Part shown: positions 8,111 to 19,118 of the stretch, one piece after another
Position numbering within the stretch: position 1 is the first letter of the stretch
Layout of the letters: each line of letters begins with the position of its first letter
Assembly (NCBI GenBank): GCA_014695345.1
Contig: JACJOC010000044.1
Span: 1-64,000, forward strand
Length of the DNA stretch: 64,000 bases
Direction of reading: 5' to 3'
Source of the DNA: Cyanobacteria bacterium FACHB-471
GTDB taxonomy: Bacteria > Cyanobacteriota > Cyanobacteriia > Elainellales > Elainellaceae
Translations under genes and position numbers: made by a program
Notes under the pieces: model-generated
What the model was told of the DNA's origin: nothing
Database searches by the model: none
What the model saw: only the letters and a program-made list of their open reading frames with translations

Positions 8111-8845
8111 TCATTCACCAATGACATGAGGAAGAAAAGCCCGTCTCACTTCCGATGCTCCCCGTAGGCTTGGCTCAATCGTCGCTGTGAACCAGGATAG
8201 ATCGCCTTTGAGGAAATGAGCGTGGAGATCAACGAGCTTTCCATAGCGGTTGGCGATCTCTTGAATTGCTGTATTTATGCGCTGTAGGTTTTTGCGGGCG
8301 AGCGCTGGCTCAATTCCTGAAAAATTGAGCCTGTCGTCTCCCAAAGTTGGATCGTACACATTACCTAGCAAAACAGGGCGAATGGGAAGGCGCTGCACAA
8401 AGGTGTCGAGAGCGTTAGCAAAGGTGGCAATTCCTGGTCCTGTATCTTGCATGAGTCCACGAAGCAGATCGTTCCCACCAACCGTGATCAGGGCAATTGC
8501 TTTTCCTTCAACCCGCAATCCTTGTGCTTGAGTGGGCAGACCCGCAACTGTTGCCCCATCAACGGCACGATGTTCAAGTCGGGCAGATCCATGTGAGGTA
8601 AGGTCTTGACCCTGAAATTCGGGAAACAGGCGCTCGTCGTTCTGAACCAGCAGTTGTCCTGGATGAACGCCAAATTCGTTGTATCGTCCACAGTCTAAGA
8701 TCGAATCACCGAATGTATAAAGGGTTGTCATGGTTTGCTCCTGCTGAGTGTTTTGCTCCCGCTGATTGCAGCCCAAAAGTGCCAGAAGGCTTACTCCTCC
8801 GACTGCCCGGAGCAATTGTCGTCGCGTCACTCGCAACGAAGTCAT
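8111..8845 (-). CDS. SGNH/GDSL-family hydrolase, Tat-type lipoprotein
   Basis: This is a 244-residue protein. The N-terminus has a twin-arginine-like start (TRRQLLRAVGG) and a lipobox (LLALLGC), so export and lipidation are predicted. SGNH block I is YTFGDSILDCG (nucleophile Ser), and block III is ITVGGNDLLRG (Asn). A late DLHAHF supplies an Asp and a His, although the usual D-x-x-H of block V is not clear. The substrate of this envelope esterase or lipase cannot be deduced. The gene lies 28 bp before the end of the upstream Ycf45-like gene on the same strand, so co-transcription is possible. Confidence 0.8.
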   Translation of the reverse strand: MTSLRVTRRQLLRAVGGVSLLALLGCNQREQNTQQEQTMTTLYTFGDSILDCGRYNEFGVHPGQLLVQNDERLFPEFQGQDLTSHGSARLEHRAVDGATVAGLPTQAQGLRVEGKAIALITVGGNDLLRGLMQDTGPGIATFANALDTFVQRLPIRPVLLGNVYDPTLGDDRLNFSGIEPALARKNLQRINTAIQEIANRYGKLVDLHAHFLKGDLSWFTATIEPSLRGASEVRRAFLPHVIGE

Positions 8846-8873
8846 CTCTATTCTCCTCCTTGTCCGACGTTGA

Positions 8874-10580
<1,707 letters not shown>

Positions 10581-10819
10581 TCTATAAACTGGCGTATCAG
10601 CGCCGATAAAAGAACGTAATTTATGTTGCAAAGCTTGCTTTTGCCAAGTCCCAGGTAGCAAAACGTAGCAGATGAGTGGGGACTGGGTGGACTGAGTGAA
10701 TTGTATAAATGTCTTTGATTTACATCCTAGACCTAGGAATCTTGCTATAGAAGATCTTGATTGTAACAAACCTACCTTTAAAGTATTGGATGAGAACCGA
10801 ACGTTTTAGTGCGGATCGT

Positions 10820-10932
10820 GGCGTTGCCAAATGCGGGTACGACTCCCGGATCTCAATCCCCTTTGTAGGGGCATGGCATTGCCATGTCCCCACGAAATTC
10901 ATACATCAAATTAGCAGTAAGTTGGCAATGCC
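10820..10932 (+). repeat. Type A palindromic repeat element, copy 2
   Basis: The left end is GGCGTTGCCAA (10820-10830) and the right end is TTGGCAATGCC (10922-10932), an 11-bp terminal inverted repeat with one mismatch. The core hairpin GTAGGGGCATGGCATTGCCA runs into TGTCCCCAC at 10865-10893. The intervening text GCGGGTACGACTCCCGG and CGAAATTCATACATCA is shared with copy 3 (55448-55549). Non-coding. Confidence 0.8.
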
Positions 10933-11396
10933 TGGAGCATTTCTTTCAATACAAAAGCTGCTTAAAGAAAATAAGCCAAATGGTAGAACGCACACAGGGG
11001 GAAAGCTCCCAGTTACAAAACTTTAGATGGAGCAAACTCAAGTATTGGATAGATTAACCTTAAAAGCATATTCTAAACAACACTTCCACTATGCAATCTG
11101 AATTCTCAATGCCCTATCAGACTGGTGCAAAAATGCCTCAAAACTCCAGTCATGTTAAAAACTCCAGCAAGGCAAAACTGACGACCTCAATTTCACCTCC
11201 CAACATTGAGGGTTCTCCAAAAGAGCAAAATTGACGTTCAGGAGTGTTGCAGTATCTCCAACAGTTGCTTGGAAGGTATGCTGAGGCGTTTCGCTACGAA
11301 ATAGGTAGTTTGTGTGGCGATCGCCCTCATCCAGAGCTTGCTCGAAACAACCATTTTCTACAACTTGCCTTTAGAAGATTACATCCAAAGTTGAAT
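10933..11396. other. Intergenic region with one doubtful 47-codon ORF
   Basis: About 460 bp lies after repeat copy 2. A 47-codon ORF at 11091-11234 on the plus strand (MQSEFSMPYQTGAKMPQNSS and onward) has neither a clear ribosome binding site nor a recognisable fold. A second frame from 11244 runs antisense into the esterase gene. Neither is called. No RNA gene or long palindrome is seen. Confidence 0.4.
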
Positions 11397-12740
11397 CTAC
11401 AGACCGGAAGGAAACGTTTCTGGAACTTCTGTCCCTTCAGGCTGACCTGGGCGATCGAGCGGTTCTACTGCGTGGGTATGGTCAATGTGAATTACTGCAT
11501 CAAATTGTGCCGGAAGTTGAGCTTTAAAGTAATGGCTTCTACGCTCAGTTCGGGGTGAATAAACCACCCCGATCGCCCTTTCTAGGCGTGCTTTTTGCAG
11601 TTCTGTGATGGCTGAATTCTCCTGACGTAGATTCAACCAAAACTGAGGCAGTTCAACCTGATGAAAGACTGCTTCGTAGCTTCCGGGTAAAGCCGGTCTA
11701 ACTTGCTTTACCTCGACCGGATCTCCCCAATGAGAAGCTGCTGCTACTGTTCCGCTGTAGGTAGTAAAACCAATGAGAACAGCCTCTTGTCCATAACGTT
11801 CTCGCACCAGTTGCCCTAAGTTCCACTCACCTGCTTTTTTCATATCGGTTGCCCGTGCATCTCCCAGGTGAGAATTGTGCGCCCAGATAACAATCTTGGG
11901 CTGTTTTCCCTGGCGGTTAAGGTGGGCAGTGAGATGATCTAATGCCTCTGCCATGTGGCGATCGCGCACATTCCAGGAACTCTCTCGATCTTGAAACACT
12001 GAGCGGTAATAGGCTTCTGCGTTTTTGACTAGACGGGCATTTTGTTCTGCGTAGAAGAAGTCATCCTCTGCTACACGTCCATCCCGTTGAGCATACTCTC
12101 CCTTATGGCGCTGCAATTCCATCAATTGATTGATAGCTTCATCTTCGCAGGGAGTGGTTAAGCCAAAAGTGGTCGCGTACCCGTAGCTTTGCGAGTCTTC
12201 GCCAGCCTGGTCAAAGCAGGAATAACGGTGACGGGCCTGTTTTGCTGCTTCCGGGTCAACCTGTTCTAGATATTTCAGCACGGCCTCAATGGAGGCGTAC
12301 ATACTGTAGAGATCTAGCCCATAGAACCCTACTTTTGCGCCATAGGCAGGCAGGGTGTCGTTATATTGACGAAGCCAGTCTACGAAGTTTAATACGTCGG
12401 TATTTCGCCACATCCACAGCGGAAAGTCTTGAAAATCGTCCAAAGCGTCTATTGCTGTTACATCTTTGCTAATGCCCCGGACAAAGCGATCGACCCGATC
12501 AGCGTTGGGAAAATCAGCTTCTACTGCTACTGCGACAAAACCTTTCTCCTGAATTAACTGTTTTGTCAGGTCTGCTCGCTGCTGATAAAACTCATGAGTG
12601 CCGTGGGAAGCTTCTCCAATCAACACAAATCGAGCATCCCCAATAAGCTCCAGCAAAGAATTATAGTCTTGCTCGGCTCCAGTTAAGGGATGAGCAAGTT
12701 GTTGAATACTGTTTATTAGAGGGGCGATCGCTTCCGACAT
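11397..12740 (-). CDS. Erythromycin-esterase family protein
   Basis: The ATG at 12740 (MSEAIAPLINSIQQLAH) gives 447 residues. Family motifs are clear: FVLIGEASHGTHEFYQQR with the conserved His, AVEADFPNADRVDRFVRG, and IVIWAHNSHLGDAR in the middle. EreA/EreB enzymes hydrolyse macrolide lactones, but chromosomal cyanobacterial homologues are mostly uncharacterised and often act on unknown succinoglycan-like or ester substrates. No export signal is present, so the protein is cytosolic. The gene stands alone between two spacers, so no resistance role should be assumed. Confidence 0.85.
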   Translation of the reverse strand: MSEAIAPLINSIQQLAHPLTGAEQDYNSLLELIGDARFVLIGEASHGTHEFYQQRADLTKQLIQEKGFVAVAVEADFPNADRVDRFVRGISKDVTAIDALDDFQDFPLWMWRNTDVLNFVDWLRQYNDTLPAYGAKVGFYGLDLYSMYASIEAVLKYLEQVDPEAAKQARHRYSCFDQAGEDSQSYGYATTFGLTTPCEDEAINQLMELQRHKGEYAQRDGRVAEDDFFYAEQNARLVKNAEAYYRSVFQDRESSWNVRDRHMAEALDHLTAHLNRQGKQPKIVIWAHNSHLGDARATDMKKAGEWNLGQLVRERYGQEAVLIGFTTYSGTVAAASHWGDPVEVKQVRPALPGSYEAVFHQVELPQFWLNLRQENSAITELQKARLERAIGVVYSPRTERRSHYFKAQLPAQFDAVIHIDHTHAVEPLDRPGQPEGTEVPETFPSGL

Positions 12741-13181
12741 GACTTTCAAAAAGCCTCGATTGAATTTAGCTATGATAGTGCCTACATCAGATCAATTTCG
12801 CGAAACAGTTTCCATCGCGATGATGTTATAGTGCTTCCCTTTAAATATCAGTGATGACAAAAAGCTGTGTTACTCTTTCGTGAGTTTGCTTTCATAGTAT
12901 TGAGGGTCGAAAATAGCTCCATCCACCCTTAGGATTAGTGCCATTTCACAAAGGACAGTATTCAGTGTCACGCTATTGGTAATTCACAACAGTGTATGGA
13001 CCTTTCCAACTTTGAATAACTGAGAGCAATCCTAACTGGATTGTGAGAAGACACTTTTTAGGGGGTGCCTCTCACAACCTGCTCATCTCACCAGTGATTT
13101 AGGACTGCTATAGATGTAGTGAAAACTACGAAGCTTCACGTGAGTCTAGCGACACAGACATGATGATTGATGCCAATCTTG
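12741..13181. other. Intergenic region
   Basis: 441 bp between the esterase start and the end of a response regulator gene on the same strand. It should contain the esterase promoter. I see no ORF with coding character, no tRNA, no repeat-family member and no strong terminator hairpin. Confidence 0.4.
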
Positions 13182-13592
13182 CTATTTAATCTTGCTAGAA
13201 GCCATTTTCAACACAGCTTGTAGCAATGTATCTGGGTCAACAGGCTTGGCCAAATGCTGCTGAAATCCTGCCGCAAGTGCTTGCTGTCGGTCTGATTCTT
13301 TAGCATCGCCTGTTAGGGCGATCGCTGGCACCTGTCCCCCTTGCTCCGCCGTCAATTCTCTAATTCGGCGAATCAAGGTATAGCCATTCTCCTCAGGTAA
13401 CCTAATCTCGCTCACCAAAATATCTAGTTGTCGCTTTAGAAACGCTTGCAGTGCGTCGCTGGTTGAACGAACTGCTGTTACATCCGCACCGTAAGTCTCA
13501 AACAGAAAAGCGAGAAATTGAAGGTTGTCATTCCCATCGTCTACGACCAACACCTTCAAACCGTTCAGGTTTAGATCATTATTTGAAGTCAT
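13182..13592 (-). CDS. Single-domain response regulator with Glu at the phospho-acceptor site
   Basis: This 136-residue protein is a stand-alone receiver domain: acidic pair in LKVLVVDDGNDN (residues 12-23), conserved Thr/Lys region in IALTGDA and LAKPVDPD. The position normally occupied by the phosphorylated Asp (in V-S-D-I-x-x-P) reads LVSEIRLPEENGY, with Glu62 encoded by GAG (13409-13407). Glu often mimics phosphorylated Asp, so it may be constitutively active or may work by protein binding alone. There is no output domain. No histidine kinase gene adjoins it. Confidence 0.85.
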   Translation of the reverse strand: MTSNNDLNLNGLKVLVVDDGNDNLQFLAFLFETYGADVTAVRSTSDALQAFLKRQLDILVSEIRLPEENGYTLIRRIRELTAEQGGQVPAIALTGDAKESDRQQALAAGFQQHLAKPVDPDTLLQAVLKMASSKIK

Positions 13593-13840
13593 AGAGCAGG
13601 AGCTTTAACAAAGTCTTTGAATATGGTTAATTATGCTCACTGAGAAACTCGCCTATCGTCGTCTAGCTTACCAAGCTTCAGATCTCCATCTTTAGATAGA
13701 TGCATTACAAAGGTTAGTAGTGGCGATCGACACATTGGCGGATTAAGCGTTATCCCTGCTCTTTCCATTCCCTTTAAAGATAGATGTTGTTCAAGACAGT
13801 TCAGGCAATGTTGGAATGACTCAATCAAAAAAGGGAAGTT

Positions 13841-14509
13841 ATGGCAATCGAAGGGGTAATTCTCGATGTGGACGGCACCCTGGTCGTGAGTAATGATGCT
13901 CATGCGCAAGCCTGGGTTGAAGCATTTGCGGACTATGGCTACGAAATTTCTTTTGACCAAGTTCGTCCTCTCATTGGCATGGGTGGCGACAAGGTTGTTC
14001 CTCGCATGGTTTCTTCCCTGAATGGCAAGAATGGCACTGGCAAGGAAATCGCCAATCGACGTAAGGAATTGATTATCAGTAAGTTCGGTGCTCAACTTCC
14101 ACCAACAAAGGGGTCACGGGAGCTAGTGAAGAAGTTGCAAGCAGAGGGGCTGCATTTAATCATTGCCAGTTCTGCGACTGAGGAAGAAATGGGAGTTTTA
14201 CTCAAGGCTGCTCAGGTCGATGATTTGATTTCGGAATTCACGACTTCTAGTGACGCAGAAGAGTCGAAACCAGAACCAGATTTGGTAGAAGCTGCTTTGG
14301 ATAAAGCCCAGTTGCAGCCCGATCGCACCATCATGCTAGGAGACACACCCTACGACATTGAATCAGCAGGGAAAGCGGGTGTGGGCGTAATTGCCTTTCG
14401 CACAGGTGGATTCAGTGATGAGCAGCTTCAAGGAGCGATCGCCATCTACGACGATCCGAGTGACTTGCTAAATCACTATGAAACCTCGGCGATCGCAGGG
14501 GAGGGTTGA
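13841..14509 (+). CDS. HAD-superfamily phosphatase (beta-phosphoglucomutase-like subgroup)
   Basis: The 222 residues show all HAD motifs: motif I VILDVDGTLV (residues 6-15), motif II HLIIASSAT, motif III Lys in ESKPEPDLV, and motif IV IMLGDTPYDIESA. The cap lies between motifs I and II, as in subclass I phosphoglycolate phosphatase and beta-phosphoglucomutase relatives. The second Asp of motif I favours phosphatase or mutase chemistry. The substrate is not predictable. A plausible ribosome binding site (AAAAGGGAAG) precedes the ATG. Confidence 0.85.
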   Translation: MAIEGVILDVDGTLVVSNDAHAQAWVEAFADYGYEISFDQVRPLIGMGGDKVVPRMVSSLNGKNGTGKEIANRRKELIISKFGAQLPPTKGSRELVKKLQAEGLHLIIASSATEEEMGVLLKAAQVDDLISEFTTSSDAEESKPEPDLVEAALDKAQLQPDRTIMLGDTPYDIESAGKAGVGVIAFRTGGFSDEQLQGAIAIYDDPSDLLNHYETSAIAGEG

Positions 14510-14788
14510 CCTTCTGCTAGAGCTACAAACCGGGGCGACAGCAGCGCAAAACGCAATGGATTAACTCAAAGGTTTTTGAAGCACTGGTTTGTAGTTTGAA
14601 TACCACTACAGCTTCATCATCGGCTCATTCTAAGGATATGGCGATCGCCCCTACACTCATTCCATTAGTTGGAGGGAAGCGAATAGTTCATAGCCGTAGA
14701 ATGGTTGCCAATGCTCCGTTTTGGAGTGATTTTCGCGTCACATTTTAGAGTTAAATTTTCACAACTTTTTAGCACCATAACAATAAAA

Positions 14789-15922
14789 ATGTTCCTCGCC
14801 CGGATTACGTTATCCTCACTGCGTGCGTATTGGATTCGGCTGCTCAGGCGACCCCAGGGGCGATCGCTGTCATCGTTTTCTCTGGTGTTTGCGATCGCCT
14901 TGAGCTTGAGTCTTGTGCTTTCTGCTTGCGATTCAGGTCTGTTGAATAAATATGTTGCAGTACCTCAATTTAGCATTGGGTTAGATCGAGAAAATGTGAT
15001 TCGGTTAGGGCATCAAAAATATGGAATGCTGAGCATTGTGAGAATGCAGCGGTCGGTCGAAGAACGACTGAAACCCCTCGGCGTTACGGTGCGCTGGAAT
15101 CAATTTTCCACCGGGCCACAATTGCTAGAAGCGTTGAACGCGGGTCGGCTTGACTTTGGCCATGCTGGAGAAGCACCTCCTGTCAACGCTCAAGCAGCAG
15201 GAGCTTCTCTCCTTTACGTTGGCAGCCAACCTCCCAACCCCGCAGGCGAGGCAATTTTAGTACTCCCAGATTCTCCAGTTCGTCAGGTTGCTGACCTAAA
15301 AGGCAAAAGAATCGCATTCAACAAAGGCTCAAACGTGCATTACTTCGTAGTGAAAGCACTGGAAAAAGCCGGATTAGACTATAGCGATATTGAACCTGTT
15401 TTCTTGCCACCCGCCGACGCACGAGCCGCCTTTGAGCGCAAGAATGTGGATGCTTGGGCAATTTGGGACCCCTTTTTCGCAGCGGCTCAATATGCAACTG
15501 ATGCTCGAATTCTGACAGACGGGCAGGATATTGTTGCCAATCGTGAGTTTTTTCTATCTTCACAGCACTTTGCCCAAACCCATCCCGATCGCCTTCAAAT
15601 GGTTTTAGATGTCATTGCAGAGACGGCTGAATGGGCAAAACCACGACCCAGAGAGGTTGCCGCTTTAATATCCCCCCTACTGGGCATTAATGTTGAGGTT
15701 TTGACACAGGTTTCTGCTCGAACAAGCTATGGTCTGAATCCCATCACACCAGAAGTTGTCGCTTATCAACAAGAGTTAGCTGACACATTTCATCGTCTGA
15801 AGCTAATTCCAAATCAGATTGATGTCAAACAAGTGGCGATGATGAATCCACAGATGAATCAACAAACAAATCAACAACAGTCATCATCGTTAGAGCGATC
15901 GCCAGTTACCACTAACCCATGA
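14789..15922 (+). CDS. ssuA: Aliphatic sulfonate ABC transporter, substrate-binding lipoprotein
   Basis: The ATG at 14789 (MFLARITLSSLRAYW) gives 377 residues and a well-placed lipobox (LSLVLSAC) after a basic, hydrophobic signal. The frame is open further upstream, but that extension is unlikely. SsuA/TauA-like core motifs are present: IRLGHQKYGML, LDFGHAGEAPPV, LKGKRIAFNKGSNVHYF, VDAWAIWDPF. It should capture alkanesulfonates in the periplasm. A Gln/Asn-rich tail (MNPQMNQQTNQQQ) is unusual. First gene of an ssuA-ssuC-ssuB operon (14-bp gap to ssuC). Confidence 0.88.
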   Translation: MFLARITLSSLRAYWIRLLRRPQGRSLSSFSLVFAIALSLSLVLSACDSGLLNKYVAVPQFSIGLDRENVIRLGHQKYGMLSIVRMQRSVEERLKPLGVTVRWNQFSTGPQLLEALNAGRLDFGHAGEAPPVNAQAAGASLLYVGSQPPNPAGEAILVLPDSPVRQVADLKGKRIAFNKGSNVHYFVVKALEKAGLDYSDIEPVFLPPADARAAFERKNVDAWAIWDPFFAAAQYATDARILTDGQDIVANREFFLSSQHFAQTHPDRLQMVLDVIAETAEWAKPRPREVAALISPLLGINVEVLTQVSARTSYGLNPITPEVVAYQQELADTFHRLKLIPNQIDVKQVAMMNPQMNQQTNQQQSSSLERSPVTTNP

Positions 15923-15936
15923 CCTAGAAAATTGAT

Positions 15937-16719
15937 ATGCACCGCAGACTTCCTAAAGTAGTCATAGGACAACTCACTCCTTGGATTTTGCCCATTACTT
16001 TGCTCATTCTTTGGCAAATTTTGGTACAAATAGGCTGGCTCTCAACCAAAGTATTGCCTGCACCATCTGATGTGGTGATTGCAGGAGGACGGCTAGCTCT
16101 GACAGGAGAATTATCTCGTAACCTGATTATTAGCACCGTGCGTGCCATCATCGGATTCTTAATCGGAGGCTCCATCGGCTTTGGTTTAGGATTGCTGAAT
16201 GGTATTGCCCGTCCTGCCGAAAAAGTGTTAGATACCTCTGTACAGATGATCCGCAACATTCCCCATCTAGCCCTGATTCCACTCTTCATCCTGTGGTTTG
16301 GCATTGGCGAAGAGGCAAAGATCTTTTTAGTCGCGTTGGGTGTCTTTTTCCCAATCTATCTCAACACCTTTCATGGAGTTCGCTCAGTTGATCCAGAACT
16401 GATTGAGATGGCAAAGTCCTACGGTTTACAGGGCTGGTCTTTATTCAGAAAGGTGATTTTCCCAAGAGCATTAAGTTCAATTTTGGTGGGTGTGCGCTAT
16501 GCGCTCGGCATCATGTGGCTGACGTTGATTGTGGCTGAAACCATTACCCTGGACTCTGGCATTGGCTACATGGCGATGAATGCGCGTGAGTTTATGCAAA
16601 CCGATGTCGTCGTCTTGAGTATTCTTATGTACGCCATTCTTGGAAAGTTAGCCGACGTTGCCACCCGTGCGGTCGAGAAGAAATGGTTGAAGTGGAATCC
16701 AAACTACCAGTCGGTTTAA
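15937..16719 (+). CDS. ssuC: Aliphatic sulfonate ABC transporter permease
   Basis: This 260-residue protein has about six transmembrane segments and the binding-protein-dependent transport signature EMAKSYGLQGWSLFRKVIFP (EAA loop). Its length and sequence (LALIPLFILWFGIGEEAKI) match SsuC/TauC. It forms the membrane channel of the importer, between SsuA upstream and SsuB 52 bp downstream. No odd features seen. Confidence 0.9.
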   Translation: MHRRLPKVVIGQLTPWILPITLLILWQILVQIGWLSTKVLPAPSDVVIAGGRLALTGELSRNLIISTVRAIIGFLIGGSIGFGLGLLNGIARPAEKVLDTSVQMIRNIPHLALIPLFILWFGIGEEAKIFLVALGVFFPIYLNTFHGVRSVDPELIEMAKSYGLQGWSLFRKVIFPRALSSILVGVRYALGIMWLTLIVAETITLDSGIGYMAMNAREFMQTDVVVLSILMYAILGKLADVATRAVEKKWLKWNPNYQSV

Positions 16720-16771
16720 GCAGAAGTTTTAAAGCATGTCATTAATAAGAAATTAATAAAGGTGTATCACT

Positions 16772-17521
16772 ATGGAAAGGGCAAGCGGTGCAGATGTAAA
16801 AATCATGGGTTTAACGAAAACCTATGGGGATAAAACAGTTCTACAAAATCTTGATTTAGAAATTGCACCCGGAGAGTTTGTGGCGATCGTTGGGCGCAGC
16901 GGTGGCGGTAAAAGTACGTTCCTGCGGCTGATTGCAGGATTTGAAGAGGCGACAGACGGAGGCATCCTGATTGATGGAATGCCACTGCATGGACGCAATC
17001 GAGCAGCCTGCACCATGTTCCAAAATGCGCGTCTCCTGCCCTGGGAGCGAGTGCTTGAGAATGTTGGATTAGGACTACACCAGAAAAACTGGCGACAACA
17101 AGCACAACAAGCGTTAGCACAAGTCGGATTAGCGGAACGAGCTGGGGAGTTTCCGGCTGTTTTGTCGGGTGGTCAAAAGCAGCGGGTTGCCCTCGCTAGA
17201 TCTCTGGTTAGAGAGCCGCGCTTACTTATGTTAGATGAACCGCTTGGTGCCCTTGATGCCTTGACTCGAATTGAAATGCAGCGGCTAATTGAAAGCATTT
17301 GGCAAGAAAAACAGTTCTCTGTGTTTCTCATTACTCATGATGTGGATGAAGCGGTAATGCTTGCCGATCGCGTCCTCTTAATCGAACATGGTCAGATCAG
17401 CCTGGATATGCCTGTGCCACTGCCCCGCCCCCGTCAACGAAAATCACGGGCGTTTGTAACCTTGGCAGAAGACATTCTAGAGCGGGTAATGGGAAATCAG
17501 GTTAATTTGATGAGTGTTTAA
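16772..17521 (+). CDS. ssuB: Aliphatic sulfonate ABC transporter ATP-binding protein
   Basis: The 249 residues have Walker [11 protein letters not shown] (Gly replaces the more usual Cys), a Q-loop in [18 protein letters not shown], signature [15 protein letters not shown], Walker [14 protein letters not shown] and switch His in LITHDVDEA. This set matches SsuB/TauB/NrtD-type ATPases. It powers the SsuAC importer. The absence of ssuD/ssuE desulfonation genes in the window means the substrate (sulfonate or taurine) is assigned by family only. Confidence 0.9.
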   Translation: MERASGADVKIMGLTKTYGDKTVLQNLDLEIAPGEFVAIVGRSGGGKSTFLRLIAGFEEATDGGILIDGMPLHGRNRAACTMFQNARLLPWERVLENVGLGLHQKNWRQQAQQALAQVGLAERAGEFPAVLSGGQKQRVALARSLVREPRLLMLDEPLGALDALTRIEMQRLIESIWQEKQFSVFLITHDVDEAVMLADRVLLIEHGQISLDMPVPLPRPRQRKSRAFVTLAEDILERVMGNQVNLMSV

Positions 17522-17782
17522 TTAGCTCAGTATTTAAGGGAAGCCAAAACCTCGTTGTAAGGGACAACGCCTGCGACAGCATGGTTCACCTACTTAGCCA
17601 TACGAGAATTCTGTTTCATCAACATGGGCGGACTTAATTTTGATTGCTTCTTCTACAAATTCATTAGACTGGAGGGATATCCCTATCTGCTGAAGACTTT
17701 CTGTGCGGCTAACGAGAGCGGAAACTTATAGAATGACCGTCAGGTAGAGCTAATGGAGAGGCAACACCACCAAGCATGATTT

Positions 17783-18840
17783 ATGAATGATGATCCGGTC
17801 AAACTTCATTTTCAAGTGATCCGGCAGCGAATTACGGCGTTGCAACAGGAAGATGCAGCAGCTTGGCAAGGAATTGATGTTGCGCTTGAAGACCTGCAGG
17901 TGATGTGTGAGGAGATGCAGAAAAATTTGGAGGCAACCGAGGTTGTCCAGAATGATTTACTGCATTATCGCGATTTGTTTCGGTCCTGCCCGATCGCCTA
18001 TTTAGTCACTGACGCTGATGGGGTGATTCTGGAAGCGAACGAGGCGATCGCCAAACTCCTCAATGTACCGGAACGTTATTTAGTTGGAAGACCTCTCGCT
18101 TTATATGTGGCAGAAGGCGATCACCCCGCTGGAGAACTGCGAAGCAACCGCTTGGACTTTCGGACTCGATTGAACCAGCTTTCTGAAGCCCGTGAGACAC
18201 AGATTTGGCAGATAAATTTATGCCCACGGGACGGGCAACCGTTTGCGTCTGAGTTGCATATTGCGCCCCTTGCGGTATCGACAAAGCAGCACGCTCATAG
18301 TCCGAATGGGCTAATCGAAATGCGAATTGGGGTGTACGACTTAAGCCGCTCTCAGCAGATCGTTTCGCCTACAGATTTGCACGAAACAATGGCTCGTCTG
18401 GCTGAGCAACAACCTTGGGAAGCCAAACGAGCAGAAGGGATATCCCTAATGAAAGTACCTCATGCTCTAGATGGCTTACGAGTGCTGGTGGTCGATGACG
18501 AAGCAGACATCCGTGAATTTATCACCACTGTTTTGAATCCTATGGCATTGGGGTCAGGGCAGTTGCTAGCGCAGCGGCAGCGCTAGAGGAGCTAGAGCAA
18601 TTTCATCCTGATATGTTGATGAGTGATATTCGGATGCCCAATGGAGACGGTTATAGCCTGATTCGGCAAATCCGGGCGTTAGAAGCTGGGCAGGGAGGGC
18701 ACATTCCTGCTGTCGCAATCACCGCTTACCTAGACGAGGATCGGGAGAAAGCGTTGAAGGCGGGCTATGAGACACATTTGCACAAGCTAGCTCATCCCAC
18801 TACATGGATTGAGATGGTGGCTCAATTAGCTGGATATTGA
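17783..18840 (+). pseudogene. PAS-receiver protein, frameshifted in the receiver domain
   Basis: The first frame (17783-18586) encodes an N-terminal coiled coil, a PAS domain (LFRSCPIAYLVTDADGVILE) and the beginning of a receiver (LRVLVVDDEADIREFITTV). It loses frame in GTTTTGAATCC near 18533. In the +1-corrected frame the receiver continues as ESYGIGVRAVASAAAALEE, MLMSDIRMPNGDGY with the phospho-acceptor Asp, and AITAYLDEDR, ending at 18840. The conserved K-P motif is degraded to LAHP. One missing base explains the break. A sequencing error is possible, but several neighbouring genes are broken too. Confidence 0.8.
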
Positions 18841-18865
18841 TGAAAGCGGTAAATTTTGAGGGCTG

Positions 18866-19113
18866 GGCATCGGGATTCATCCTGATTTTCTGCCTATGTC
18901 TTTGATCGCTTCGCTCAAGCGGAAGTCTCCAGCAGCCATTCACCGGGAGGAGTGGGAATTGGGCTGGCGATCGCACGTCACCTAACCGAGTTGCACCACG
19001 GCAGGATCGAGGTCGCCAGTGAGAGAGCAAGACAAGGAGCAACCTTGACCGTCCGATTACCATTCATGAACGCGGCTGAACTGAACTCAAACGCCTCGGA
19101 ACAGAAAGCGTAA
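18866..19113 (+). pseudogene. C-terminal fragment of a histidine-kinase ATPase domain
   Basis: Reading from 18866 gives GIGIHPDFLP, then after a one-base shift near 18893 VFDRFAQAEVSSSH, GVGIGLAIARHLTELHHG and GATLTVRLPF, ending at a TAA at 19111-19113. These are the G1, F and G2 boxes of a HATPase_c domain. The N-terminal kinase half is absent. It resembles the corresponding part of the intact kinase near 22.9-23.2 kb (VFDRFRQGRD, GLGLAIAHHLVELHNG), which suggests an ancient duplication or recombination remnant. Confidence 0.7.
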
Positions 19114-19118
19114 ATTTT

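Noticed and set aside
10581-10769. Upstream 63-codon extension of the Ycf45/R3H frame
   Set aside because: It contains no family sequence, and the family-typical start MHTTNELQLLLEML lies at 10580.
11091-11234. 47-codon ORF in the spacer
   Set aside because: No ribosome binding site and low-complexity Ser/Gln/Lys content; support too weak to call.
11244-11558. 104-codon plus-strand ORF before and inside the esterase gene
   Set aside because: Its second half is antisense to the conserved esterase C-terminus and no family is recognised.
11397-12740. Macrolide resistance gene
   Set aside because: The erythromycin-esterase fold is clear, but there is no resistance context or mobile-element association, so only the family name is used.
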